Assembly (NCBI GenBank): GCA_015499985.1
Contig: JAAAUF010000656.1
Coordinates: 1 to 23,697, forward strand
Length of the DNA: 23,697 nucleotides
Direction: 5' to 3'
Source: Haplosporangium gracile
Taxonomy: Eukaryota > Mortierellomycota > Mortierellomycetes > Mortierellales > Mortierellaceae
In this document: one piece after another, positions 9,938 to 20,426 of the stretch
How the letters are laid out: each line of letters starts with the position of its first letter
Numbering within the stretch: position 1 is the first letter of the stretch
Made by a program: the position numbers and the translations under genes
Notes under the pieces: generated by a model
Databases searched by the model: none
Seen by the model: the letters and a program-made list of their open reading frames with translations, nothing else
What the model was told of the DNA's origin: nothing

Positions 9938-11593
9938 CTTCTTCCTCTCTTGTCCTGTCTGATCACTTTGCACGTCTCTATTGATCACTTTCGCTGACCT
10001 GACACCTCCGAAGCAATTGCTTCGCCTCGTCTTGATCACCAGCTGGCTGATCACTGTCTCTTCCTGCTACTCTATTTCTTCTTCCCATTGCTCCAGCGTA
10101 CTTTTTTTCATTTTTCTCGCTCGGTGGCCGCTCAGTAACCACCTTCATACGCTGTTTATTTAATGTGTGCTAAATTATCCTATGTCGTATCATCTCTCCT
10201 TCTCCTTCTCCCCCTTTCCTTGTTTCCTCTGTTAAAACTTGATCTCTCTATCTCTGAAATATGAACCGACTTTTAGAACAAGAAAAAAAAAATAAGTGCG
10301 AGTGAAATGAATGCGTACGCTGGCGAACCAGGTGACTTCCCCCCTTTTTTTTTTCTATTCAGTTTTCTCTTAAATTATGGTTCTGAGCAAATCGCACTAG
10401 AGAGAATTTCGCCATTTTGCAAAGATCGTCGCCATCGGACAGAAGAAAAACGTAAAAAAGGGTCGTGCTCTCTCTTATAGCGTGCTGTCAAGTTGTCAAA
10501 TCAACACAAAAGAACAAAAACCTTGTTTACTAAGATACTAAGACCGACAGATAAACGAATCGGCAAACATATATACGCATACATAAAGACAAACAAATAA
10601 AAAAAAAAAGTCGACATCGACGACAGAACAAGATGCCACTCCACCTCTTTCCTTCCGCTTTGAGCGAACATCTCGTTGTTCTGATGGACAAATATCGCTA
10701 AAAATGGTGCTTTCTTGAGTCGCACAGCCGACAAGAGGTGTGGTGCGGGGTGTGTGGCGAGCATGGAAAAAGAAAACAAAAAAGACGAATGGGGAAGGAA
10801 GAAGTCGAGCTGGACAAGAAAAGACCGTTTAAAGAAGCATCTGGACCGTTACTTCATCTCTCTTCGTTTGCCGATTTTTCCTTCCCCTCCCTTTTGTTGT
10901 CGTTGGTACGTCTTTTTGGTGTTTTCTGGATTTCAATCATGGTTCTTTTTGTTTATTTTTCCCGGGCCAACCAACCCAAGTTTATTTTTTCTTGCTTTGC
11001 TTCAACCTGTCGGAGAAATGTAAGCGCGAAAGTAAAAGAAGATGGCCGAAGAAAGCCAGAAGTACCTACTATGGCGCGTTTTGCGTAATGTGATAGTAAA
11101 CGGCCGTTGCGGATTGAATATCGCAGGTAGACAGACACGAGATTTAGATATGCCTAGTTGCGTAGGCGAACTCGATGAGATCACTACATAAAAAACGAAT
11201 GACAGACAAAGAAAAGATGGTATATCTATTCCTTGCCGTCACAAAAGAACAGTCGAGTGACCCATTGTTGTGTCTTTTTTGTTTTTGTTTTAGCACGCAC
11301 GGTCGACAGAAAAGGGACACTAACTCGCTTGACAATCTAGTGGACTCTGAAACTGCAGCTTACTCTTTGACATCAATTGGGCGATTGGTTGGTGGTACTA
11401 CATAGGAAAATAGTGATACGCGTCCGCGTTGGAATGTGGTACATGTCCTTTTTTTACAAACACATCCAACGTGTAGGTTGTCGTTGATTCTGCAATTGTG
11501 AACAGTTCATAATAGACTTCTTTAGCGGACAAAGAGATGAATGTTGCACAGGCGAGCCCTCTCCTTGCTTCAGGCACGGGGTCTGACCCATGT

Positions 11594-11599
11594 CACGTG
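11594..11599. promoter_or_regulatory. CACGTG E-box upstream of transketolase
   Basis: A palindromic CACGTG in the context GTCACGTG, which matches the Cbf1-type bHLH consensus RTCACRTG, 120 bp upstream of the transketolase ATG. The motif is seen directly. Any regulatory role is inference, as the same hexamer also occurs elsewhere in this window (about 1133, 5917 and 12443). Confidence 0.3.
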
Positions 11600-11718
11600 T
11601 AATACAGCCGTTGGAATGAAGAATGCTAAGCCACTGCATTTGTTACAGATTTATGAAGCGCGAAGAAGGAAGAAGGACTCTCTAACCCTTCTTCACCACA
11701 CTCACAAAACACGCCAAC

Positions 11719-14700
11719 ATGAGCTTCACCCAAGAGGACACCCATGCCATCAACACCATCCGTGTGCTCGCCGCCGACACCGTGTTCAAGAGCAACTCCG
11801 GACACCCTGGTGAGTCATTCCTCTCTCTTTCTCGGAATCAACTTCAAACGCGATTCAGAAAAAAAGATCTACTTTCGTTACTTTATTTTTTTCGCTACCA
11901 CCACGACACAAAAACCCCATTTTTTCTCTCCTTTTTGCAGACTTTTTTTTCTCCTAACGCTTTTACGTTAATGTGTAATCTGTGCGTTCGTTAGGTGCCC
12001 CTATGGGTTGTGCCCCCATGGCTCACTTGTTGTTCTCCCGCTTCATGAACTACAACCCCAAGAACCCTAAGTGGGTAAGGCGACAAAATCTCGACCCTCC
12101 CCTCCTTTTTTTTTAACAACTGAAACCACCAAGGACAGCTTACTCGACTGACACAGCAACCTGCCCTGAACAAGCAAACCCGATGGCAATTCACACTTAC
12201 ACTTTATATTTTTTGTTTTTTTCTATGCCATCGTTGTTTGATGATGTTTAGGCCAATCGTGATCGTTTCGTTTTGTCGAACGGACACGCCTGTGCTCTTC
12301 AGTACATCATGCTCCACTTGATGGGCTACCCCACTACCATGGATGACTTGAAGGCTTTCCGTCAGCTTCACAGCAAGTAAGTCCATTGGTTTTCGTGATG
12401 AACCATCTTTTCCCTATTTTTTTTCGCCATTATTTGTCTTCTCACGTGGATACGCGGTCGGGATCTTTTCTTTTTAACTGATTGGAAAGAGAGGCACTTT
12501 CTTTCTTTAAGTGAGAAGACACATGTTCACATCAAAGCGTGCAATCAACACAAAGAAGACGAAGATGATGATGATGATGATGGGTTTTTGGGGGGATAAG
12601 GTGAGGCAGGCGTTGTTTGATATGGTCGTTTTGTTGTTGTGTCGTTGGGGAATGGGGAATGGGGAATGGGTGACCAAGCAACTTGGAGCGGAGAGATTTT
12701 TTCTTCAATTTGATCTTTTTTATTTCTATGTGTCACCCGCCGTTTTCTTTTATTTTCTGGGATGGAGGACTGTTGGACTGTCACATTGACAACGAATCAG
12801 ATCGCGTCCCTGTCCTGGTGTCTCTCTATCCATTTCATTTGATTTTCTTTATCTTCTTGGGGTGGACAAATGTAACAAAACGCCGACATACAGCGTCATC
12901 AATCCAACACACGTTTTCGCCCCACAACAACAGTGCCGTTATTATCTATCCACTTCGCCCTCTTTCTCCATGCTCCGTTATCTAACCATACCAATCCCAA
13001 TCGCACCCTCTTTCCTCTTTTTACTAGGACCCCCGGTCACCCCGAGTGTCACATGACTGAGGGTATTGAGGTCACCACCGTAAGTTCATCTAGCTCTTCT
13101 TTTTTTTTTACTCTCCCACGCTCTGCTCCTGCTCCAATATATGGTCCCTTTCTCACTATGGAAGGCTTTTTTATAGGGTCCCCTCGGTCAAGGTTTCGCC
13201 AACGCTGTCGGTTTGGCCATCGGTGAGGCCCACATGGCTGCCACCTACAACAAGCCCGGCTTCGAGCTCTTCAACAACTACACCTTCATGGTCACCGGTG
13301 ACGGATGCTTGCAGGAGGGTGTTTCTTGCGAGGCTGCCTCCCTTGCTGGGTAAGTCCTTCGTCTTGTCTCTAACGCGGGAGAGTGCAGGCTTCTCCTTTC
13401 TTTCAATCTTTCCCCACATTTTGTGTTGGGGGGCTCAAAGATCCACAAAATGGATTGCGATATGTGTTGGTGAGCCAGTAAGATAAGCGCAAACCCCAAA
13501 CTCAACTCTCATTGTTATTTGTTCTTTTTCATTCTTTTCTATAGACACTTGCAGTTGGGCAAGTTGATCGCTCTCTACGATGACAACCACATCTCCATCG
13601 ATGGTGACACCGAGGTCTCCTTCACCGAGGATGTTGTCAAGCGCTTCGAGTCCTACGGCTGGCACGTCCTTGTCGTCAAGGACGGCAACAACGATCTCGA
13701 GGGCATTGCCAAGGCTATCGAGGAGGCCAAGAAGGTCACCGACAAGCCCACCTTGATCAAGGTCTTCACCACCATTGGTTTCGGTTCCTTGCTGGCCGGT
13801 ACTGAGAAGGTCCACGGATCCCCCCTCAAGGCCGATGATATTGTTCAGTTGAAGAAGGCTATGGGCTTCAACCCCGAGGAGACCTTCCACGTCCCCCAGT
13901 CGACCTATGACCTCTACCACGCCAAGGCCGCCAAGGGTGCTGCCATCAACCATGAGTGGGATGCTCTCCTCGAGAAGTACTCTGCCGAGTTCCCCGTCCT
14001 CGCTGCCGAGCTCAAGCGTCGCTTGGCCAAGGAGTTGCCTGAGGACTGGGCCAAGGCTCTTCCTCGTTTCACCCCCGCTGACAAGCCCATTGCTACCCGC
14101 AAGTTGTCTGAGGCTGTCCTTAACAAGGTTGCTGATCTCTTGCCCGAGTTGATGGTCGGTTCCGCTGATTTGACTGGATCCAACTTGACCCGCTGGAAGA
14201 CCGCTGTCGATTTCCAGCCTGAAAACACTGGCATCGGCAACTACTCTGGACGCTACTTGCGTTATGGTGTCCGTGAGCACGGTATGGCCGCCATCATGAA
14301 CGGTTTGGATGCCTATGGCGGTATCATCCCCGGAGGTGCCACCTTCCTCAACTTCATCTCTTACGCCTCCGGAGCCGTCCGCTTGTCTGCCTTGTCCGGA
14401 CACCGCGTTCTCTACATCATGACCCACGACTCCATCGGTAAGTTCTTTTTTGCTTGCCATTTTGGCTGCAATTGTATGTGTTGAATCATTGGGAACCTTC
14501 CTCTGACCTTTCCTTTGTGTTTTTCTTGAACATCCAATTAGGTCTTGGAGAGGATGGTCCCACTCACCAGCCTATTGAGACCATGGCCATGATCCGTGCC
14601 ACCCCTAACTTGGTTGATATGCGCCCCGCTGACGGTAACGAGACCTCTGGAGCCTACCTCTTTGCCATCTCTGCCAAGGACCGCCCTACCGTCTTGGCCT

Positions 14701-15173
14701 TCACCCGTCAGGACTTGCCCCAGCTCGAGGGTTCCTCAGTCGAGAAGACCCTCTTCGGAGGTTACGTTCTCCAGGAAGTTGAGGGTGCTGATGTCACCTT
14801 GGTCGGTACCGGATCTGAGGTCTCGCTCGCTGTTGATGCTGCCAAGTTGTTGGCTGAGCAAGGAATCAAGGCCCGTATTGTCTCGATGCCCTCGACCACC
14901 TTGTTCGACGAGCAGTCGCACGAGTACCGTGCCTCGGTCTTGATCGACGGTGTCCCATCGGTCTCGGTTGAGGCCATGACCACCTTTGGCTGGAACCGTT
15001 ATGCCCACGAGTCGTTGGGTATTGATACCTTTGGTGCCTCAGGCCCCTTCAAGGAGGTCTACAAGTACTTTGAGCTTGTCCCTGAGGATGTTGCTGCCAA
15101 GGTCCAGAAGATCGTTGCCTTCTATAAGAACGAGGGTCACGTCCCCTCGCTCGTCCGCAAGTACATCCACTAA
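11719..15173 (+). CDS. TKL1: Transketolase
   Basis: Seven exons join in phase: 11719-11809, 11995-12074, 12252-12376, 13028-13079, 13177-13349, 13545-14437 and 14542-15173, giving 681 residues, the usual transketolase length. The cytosolic, thiamine-diphosphate-dependent enzyme moves two-carbon ketol units between sugar phosphates in the non-oxidative pentose phosphate pathway. The ThDP and Mg site is intact: GDG at residues 157-159 and Asn188 of [11 protein letters not shown]. The active-site histidines are also present in [15 protein letters not shown] and GEDGPTHQP (His480), with the glutamate of YGVREHGMA. The first ATG gives the standard N-terminus ([15 protein letters not shown]). Codon use is strongly biased to C- or G-ending codons (GCC, ACC, CTC, AAG), more than in the neighbouring F-box gene, which suggests high expression. 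The fourth to seventh exons carry most of the protein. Intron 3 is unusually long (651 bp). The gene is convergent with ATP11. Confidence 0.97.
12377..13027 (+). other. Long third intron of transketolase
   Basis: At 651 bp this intron is three to seven times longer than the other five in the gene (97-195 bp). It starts with GTAAGT and ends TACTAG. It contains a GAT/ATG triplet run near 12564-12582 and a GGGGAATGG repeat near 12648-12670. It also holds a GTGATGA (12395-12401) and CTGA (12478-12481) pair spaced as in box C/D snoRNAs. No open frame inside resembles an exon. Confidence 0.85.
12395..12481 (+). ncRNA. Possible intronic C/D box snoRNA (weak)
   Basis: A perfect box C (GTGATGA) and a box D (CTGA) lie 87 nt apart, end to end, within transketolase intron 3. 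The flanks (TTTTC before C, GGAAAG after D) can form only a short, offset stem. A clear C'/D' pair and a guide match to rRNA are not evident to me. This size and intronic location are typical of snoRNAs, but both boxes are short and could be chance. Confidence 0.2.
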
Positions 15174-15249
15174 ATCCCATCATCTAATACTTTATAGATA
15201 GCCCTTGTTCTATCCGGATCTTTCGTCCGGCATTTTCTCCCCCGCATTC

Positions 15250-15255
15250 AATAAA
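15250..15255 (+). terminator. Poly(A) signal of transketolase
   Basis: AATAAA 77 bp after the transketolase stop, followed within about 20 bp by an A-rich stretch. The distance and sequence fit a polyadenylation signal. It sits between two convergent genes. Confidence 0.65.
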
Positions 15256-15342
15256 ACATTGTAAATAATAATAAAAAAAAATAAAAAAAAAATGCTGCTT
15301 TATGTAGTCTTCTATGGGTTGAACAAAATGAATACTTGGTAT

Positions 15343-16684
15343 TTAGCCAGAGATTTCGGTCAACTCGATAAGTTTTTCATGCGAAAACTTTTCAGGCTGT
15401 CTATGGAAATCCTTCAACAACTGGAGCTTCTCTGGGTGATCGCTCACATAATACTGTTGCAATCCAAACGTCAGAATCTGAGCCTGATCCAACGTCATAA
15501 CCTTGGGGTTTGTCGAGACTACACCATGCATCAAAACAATCTGTTTGTCGTCAATCAGCTCTGGGTAATGGGTCAGTGTCAGGAAAGGGCGGGCGTTCTC
15601 GCCGTGGGTCTTATATTCCAATAAGGATGTGAAGATCACTTGGTGGAATGCGAATTGCATTAGGTAAAATTCTACTCCGTCGCCGTGGCTCAATGGCAGC
15701 AGGAACTATAATAACAAAAAAAAATATGAAGAGAAACAATTGATAAGTACAAAACGTGAAGAATGATAAATCAGATCTAATGCTTGAGTGCAACATAAAA
15801 GTCTCAAGAAATAATGTGTTCAAAAAGAAGACCTACAAGGGGATAGTCCTTGGAGCGCTTGAGCATCTTCTTGTATGTCTCGGCAGGAACGACGGCCGAG
15901 ATGCTGTCCTCCTGCTCCATGTGTTTCTGAATCCAGATCTTGCTGATCTCCTCAACATCCAGATCCTTAACCAATTCCAGCTTCATGATCTTATCCAGCG
16001 ACTATTTTTCATTACAAAGAAAGTGTGAGGAGAGATACGTTAGTCAGCGTATGTTCTGTGTTATTTGCAAAAAAAAGGATTAAGGACGAGGGAAAATAAA
16101 AAACCTACAGGACTTCCTGAGTCAGAGGCGCCGGCAGAGGAAGAAGAAGCGGCAGTTGTGGTAGAAGCGGCAGCGGGCTGCTTCTGCTTCTCTGCTGCTG
16201 ATGAGACTGACCCCTTGTTATCAGTCTCAATGGGCTGGACCTTCTTGAAGGCAGTCTGAGTGGTAGGCAAGACCTTTGCCTTCAACTCCTCTATCGACTT
16301 GACACCTTCCCTTTTCGAATAATTAATTACAGCCGTCGAAAAACAAAGGGTCAGTTAGATCGGTTATATTTTCTTTCTTGCTCCACATGTTCCTAAAACA
16401 ACAGCGTAATAGAGCCTCCATTTTTCTTTCTTTTTTTTTCTTGTGAGAAAAGAACAAAACAAAGGAAAGGTATAAACTTACTCTTTAACACGCTGGTTCA
16501 ACTTATCGGCATACTTCTGAGTATAATCGATATGCTTTGAGCGGAAAATGATTCGGCCAGGGGCAATGGAAGCATAGTTAGAGGTGCGGGGGGCAATGCT
16601 GGCAGGGACACTGTTGAATCGGGGTCCCGCGGCGGTCCTGAGACGAGTCGATGCCGAGAGGAAGGAACGGAATGCTGATGCCAT
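15343..16684 (-). CDS. ATP11: ATP11-type F1-ATPase assembly factor
   Basis: Four exons: 16684-16482, 16310-16109, 16001-15837 and 15705-15343, giving 310 residues. All introns obey GT-AG (171, 107 and 131 bp). Atp11 is the mitochondrial-matrix chaperone that binds free F1 beta subunits during assembly of ATP synthase. The N-terminus (MASAFRSFLSASTRLRTAAG) is Arg/Ser/Ala-rich without acidic residues, as expected of a matrix presequence. A helical QKYADKL region and a low-complexity Ala/Ser/Thr linker (about residues 110-135) follow. The conserved ATP11 domain then runs from LDKIMKLELVKDL to the C-terminus, with SHGDGVEFYLMQF, HQVIFTSLLEYK and DDKQIVLMHGVV. The ATG at 16682-16684 is preferred over an in-frame upstream start because it begins the presequence. 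It lies 319 bp downstream of COA1 on the same strand and is convergent with transketolase. Confidence 0.95.
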
Positions 16685-17003
16685 GGCTGAAGAAGACAGT
16701 GAAAAGGTGTGAGGGATGTCAGGAACCCACAATGGGAAGTGGGGACTTTCTATCGCAGTATTTTTCCAAGCCACCGAATCGAAGCGGGGGGGGGACTTCG
16801 CCGGGACACAAAAAACTCCCGCGAAGTGGTACAGTCCAATTGACTTTATGTCATTGCAACACGTACTATCTAAAGAGACACGTTCGAGTAGGCACCTGGG
16901 TAGTCATTGTAATAATGTTGATGATGATGATGATGCTAAGATAAGTGTATATATTTGTGAGTTTGTGCAAAATAAAGAAAGTAAAGGGGGATCTAAGAAA
17001 AGT
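16685..17003. other. Intergenic region between COA1 and ATP11
   Basis: 319 bp that must carry the COA1 3' end and the ATP11 promoter on the minus strand. A GAT triplet run lies near 16918-16936. I see no AATAAA for COA1 and no clear TATA box for ATP11. The long plus-strand frame crossing it is antisense to the real genes. Confidence 0.6.
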
Positions 17004-17672
17004 CTAGTTGGAAAGCTCAGGAAGGACAGTATTCTCTCCTACAATAACACAAGTGCCATCCGGCATCGTCAACGTGAAATCTGTCGTAATCCACTGTTTA
17101 GCAGGCCGGACCGCCACAAAATGCACCCTCCCCTCTGCTTTATCACCCCGGACCTGGAACTGAATATCAACCCTCCCCTTCAAATGTGCGACCGTTCCCG
17201 AGATCCAGGGCCATTTGGGGTTAATGAAATCGATATTGTCGCCCAACAGTTCCTGGGCCTTGGTGTCGAATTTTACATTGAAAAGTGTTCCGCGGACAAT
17301 ACTTGTTCCTTGACGTTGATGATTGGCGGCGACGGCGATCGATCCGACCCAGAAGGCGACTCCAAAGATTCCGGCCAGGATGAAGATGGGGGTACGGGAA
17401 ACAACGTTGGGGAGTTCGGTGGTTTGGGTCTTGAATTGGGGGCTGTGTTGAGATTGGTTCAGGGAGGATGTGCTCTTGAAGGCTGGGTTCTGGACAAACT
17501 TTGAAGCCGTTGATCCTGTTGTTCCTGAAGGTTTACTGCTGTTGTTGAGTTGCTTGGACGCGGATGTGTAGAATCGGACGGAGGAGTGTCTTGATGAGAC
17601 GCGAGGCGAGAGGGTCGAGAGGATCGAGCGCTGGAGGCCCAGAGTGCGTTGAATGCGTACGCAGGTTGCCAT
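17004..17672 (-). CDS. COA1: COA1-type cytochrome c oxidase assembly factor
   Basis: A single exon of 222 residues. Coa1 is a mitochondrial inner-membrane protein that acts with Mss51 and Shy1 in early assembly of cytochrome oxidase around Cox1. Here the first 40 residues are basic and Ser/Thr-rich (a presequence with RFYTSAS near its end). A Ser/Gln-rich linker follows to about residue 90, one membrane segment covers about 94-116 (IFILAGIFGVAFWVGSIAV), and the conserved intermembrane-space domain begins near 124. That domain shows the family core: IVRGTLFNVKFD, ELLGDNIDF, WPWISGTVAHLKGRVDIQF, RVHFVAVRP and FTLTMPDGT. Length is typical. The ATG at 17670-17672 is chosen because it opens the presequence. 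The frame is open upstream, but the extra residues look non-coding. Tim21 has a similar topology and is the main alternative; the core motifs favour Coa1. Confidence 0.88.
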   Translation of the reverse strand: MATCVRIQRTLGLQRSILSTLSPRVSSRHSSVRFYTSASKQLNNSSKPSGTTGSTASKFVQNPAFKSTSSLNQSQHSPQFKTQTTELPNVVSRTPIFILAGIFGVAFWVGSIAVAANHQRQGTSIVRGTLFNVKFDTKAQELLGDNIDFINPKWPWISGTVAHLKGRVDIQFQVRGDKAEGRVHFVAVRPAKQWITTDFTLTMPDGTCVIVGENTVLPELSN

Positions 17673-19471
17673 GGTTGTTTTGTTGTTTGTGAATGTACAG
17701 TCGCTCCTTGGTGCGTGGTGTCTGCTGGTGGTGGTTGATTGACAAGTGACAATGAAAAGTCGATCCGACACACGGGTGCAATGGGTGCGGGGTTTGCTGG
17801 GAGAGTGGCTTTCGGAGGGGGGACTGACTCGGAGTGCAGTCACGACTTCACCTATAAAACGCGAAATCCCAAAGATTTTTCTCTGACTATTGCACCCTCC
17901 TTCTTCATCTACCTTCTACTATACAGATCTAGCAACTAGAACCTCGGACAACGACGACAAGCCTATCACGAGGCATCATATGTCAAAGTGCCACGCACTA
18001 ATAAAAAATAGGCTATGCAAAAATGCTGCCAACTCCAGGTCGGTGTCTCCTCGCGCCACTATTCTGCGACCCTCCGCAACCAAAGCAAACCCTGTAAGGG
18101 TCAAATTTGTTCCTGTTCGCCACCATCAAACGAGCTCGTGGCAACCATTGACTCAAATATCGTAGTCGCTTTGGGGCAATTTAGACTGCATCGCCTTTTC
18201 TCACTTGACACGATACGATGAGGTTCTACTCTTGCCTCCGTGCACATGGTTAGCTGCGTCGCAAATCAAACCGTAAAACAAACATAATTGCCACTCAAAA
18301 GCTCATGTGCTCTGCTTCTTTCAAATTCTCGCTCTTTCTTTTTAAGTTCTTTCAAAACTTCTTGCCACACCTAGTCTGGTTCTTTTTCTACTCTTAACCC
18401 CTCAATTTTTTGTGCTTCATCTCCTTATACCCCCAATGTGATATCTGTCCGGGTTGACCATGCTGCAGTGCCACTGCGGACTGCGGGCAAAATCAAATCA
18501 AGTCAGATATTTCAGTGGTAGATGGGCGCTTTAAATATCACTCGCATTCCTTCCACGGTCATTCCGCAGATTGCAAGAGTAGGAAAACGACGTCAGCATC
18601 GGTTCGGAAGGTAGACGAAGGAATATGGAATAGGAAGGACTTGATAGAAGTAGTAATAGGGGAACTGCAGGAGATCGAAAAAATGCCAAGCGACTATTGA
18701 ATCGAAAATGGTGAAAGGGTCATTCATGTTTCGTCTTTTTGGAAAGGTTATTAATCCGCCTCCTTAATGATAGCCTTCTTGGGTATCTCTCATCGCTACC
18801 TATATCTTTCGCTCTTCCGAGGAACAGAGTATGATGGGGGATGTAGGAAGAGTAATCGCAAGGCAATGGTCGAAGTAGGAAAGGCTGTCAACTTCCATTC
18901 ACTCGCCATGATTTGACGCCGTTCAAAAAAATGATCCAACAGCCTCTTGCCCAAATTAAGGCAGTCCTTGTCCTGGCTGTCGATTCTTTAGCTGATAAAA
19001 TAAAGGAATAGGGGGAGCACACAGCCTGAAGTGCATTTCACGGACAATAGCGAAATTACCACAAATGGTCAGCAATCGGATAAAAAATAAACGGAGGGAA
19101 CACTTGTCTATATCTGTCTAACAGAAGCATTAGCTAAAAACAAAAACAACGTCAACCACGAAGATGAGCGGCGTGTGGCAGATAGGTACAACAGACTTGG
19201 GTGGAGAGAGGAGAGAGGAGAGAGGTTGTTGGCCAAGAATGCGGAGGGGGGGTTGCTTGTTGTTGATGTTAGCTAAAAGAACACTTTTTTTTTGTTTATT
19301 GTTACAGTAGAATTGAACTGAAATGACACAGACAACATACATGGACATGAGCATACAAAAATCCAATCCGGAATGTGGATGGAGCAAATGGAGCGAGCAA
19401 GTAAAGGAGTGTCGCAGTTGGAAAATTTTCCTTGATTTATTTTCTTTGCCATTGACTGAAGTCGACAGCAC

Positions 19472-19486
19472 ATATATATATATATA
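19472..19486. repeat. Short (TA)n repeat
   Basis: An alternating AT run of about 15 bp in the gene-poor stretch. It has no evident role. Confidence 0.9.
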
Positions 19487-19769
19487 TCATGGATAACGAA
19501 AGCAGTGCTCATCCTGATCTGTAGATGCGGCTTTCCTGTCCCCTGCTCTATTAGAGGGGGAGTGAAAGGACTATTGGCCAAGAAATCAAAAGCAGGAATG
19601 AGGACGTCCACAGAGTAATTCGGTCTTGTTAATGAAGTCGACAATTGTCCAGCATTGTTCCTCTTGCTACTACTTGGCATAATTCGTCCGAAGTCTGGGA
19701 CACATGACTATCCCTACCACCCCTGTTCACTTTTTTCTGCTGCGTAACACATAAGGGGAGAAGAAGCAA

Positions 19770-19777
19770 TATAAAAG
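19770..19777 (+). promoter_or_regulatory. TATA box, possibly of the F-box gene
   Basis: TATAAAAG on the plus strand, 657 bp upstream of the F-box ATG, with AGGGG (stress-response-element core) 12 bp before it. If it serves the F-box gene, the transcript has a long leader or a 5' UTR intron. It could instead drive an unannotated RNA. Confidence 0.35.
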
Positions 19778-20426
19778 GGTCCACCTTGTCCCCCTCCTTG
19801 CCGACCATTTTTTCATTCTCATTTGACTTGACTTCGCCCTTTAGTTAATGCTCTCTCTCCTTCCCTTTTGTTACATTTGCCACGTACATTGAGTCACACA
19901 TCACATCACGCTACATTTCCCTTTAGTTTAGTCGACCCTCTTTGAGTCAAAATTACCATTGAGGCTATTCGGTTTTTCTACTCTTCACAAAGAGCGCAGC
20001 ACAACCTATCATTTCCTTTACCAAATTCCTCTAGTAACATCCAAAGAAAAAGGTAACAAACAGAAAGAAAAAAAAAGTTGATTCACAATGTTCATGCATC
20101 GCAATTCAGAATGAGATTTGAAGATTTGAAATCATGTTGGTCTCTCTTTTGCCACTCCCTCCCCTTCGCACCCTCGCGGGATCATTTACTAAAACCCGCG
20201 TTTATAGAGAATAAAAATTGGCCCGTTCCTTTTTTTTTTTTTTTTTTGTTCCTGAAAATCTTCAACAACCTAATCACCAAGAAAGTATTCTGACACATTC
20301 AACCACTTTTTGTCTCACATCCTCCATGTCATAACCATTTTTCATTCTCTTTCCATAACCCTCTTTACACCCTTTTCATACTCACAAGGCACACACAAAA
20401 TACTCGCTCCTCCAACAGTCAAACAA

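Larger units (their letters stand above)
8896..11718. other. Divergent intergenic region rich in simple repeats
   Basis: 2.8 kb separating the divergently transcribed sulfate permease (-) and transketolase (+). No credible coding gene: the frames near 9185-9615 and 10715-11088 are low-complexity or lack any family resemblance. The part next to the permease (8900-9330) is purine-rich on the + strand, so pyrimidine-rich on the sense strand, as expected of a fungal 5' leader. It contains a TATA box, GA and CT tracts, poly-A and poly-T runs, and a CACGTG close to the transketolase start. Confidence 0.6.
17673..20426. other. Intergenic region, gene-poor
   Basis: About 2.75 kb between COA1 (-) and the F-box gene (+). 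No frame longer than about 135 codons exists and none resembles a known family. I found no tRNA B-box with a matching A-box. It contains a short TA repeat (19472-19486), a GAGAG tract near 19203-19224, a good TATA box at 19770, and pyrimidine-rich sequence from 19800 on that may be the F-box gene's leader. A 61-codon frame near 18515 lacks an ATG. Confidence 0.6.

Noticed and set aside
9185..9997. Ser/Leu-rich frames in the divergent intergenic region
   Set aside because: Low-complexity translations of purine/pyrimidine tracts and the CT microsatellite.
11810..13176. TPP riboswitch in the introns of transketolase, a thiamine-diphosphate enzyme
   Set aside because: The CUGAGA and ACCUGAUCUGG-type core elements are absent from the introns. 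The CTGAG near 13060 is within exon 4.
13435..14460. 341-codon minus-strand frame
   Set aside because: It is antisense to transketolase exon 6. The long frame is a by-product of that exon's strong codon bias.
16716..17504. 262-codon plus-strand frame
   Set aside because: Mostly antisense to COA1 and its 3' flank, with no family resemblance.
17673..17843. N-terminal extension of COA1 from an upstream in-frame Met
   Set aside because: The extra residues are unlike a presequence, whereas the start at 17672 begins a typical basic targeting peptide.
18505..18590. tRNA-like A-box (TTCAGTGGTAGATGG)
   Set aside because: No matching B-box (GGTTCGA-type) or acceptor stem at the expected distance.
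18515..18700. 61-codon plus-strand frame
   Set aside because: It opens with GTG, lacks an ATG and resembles no family.
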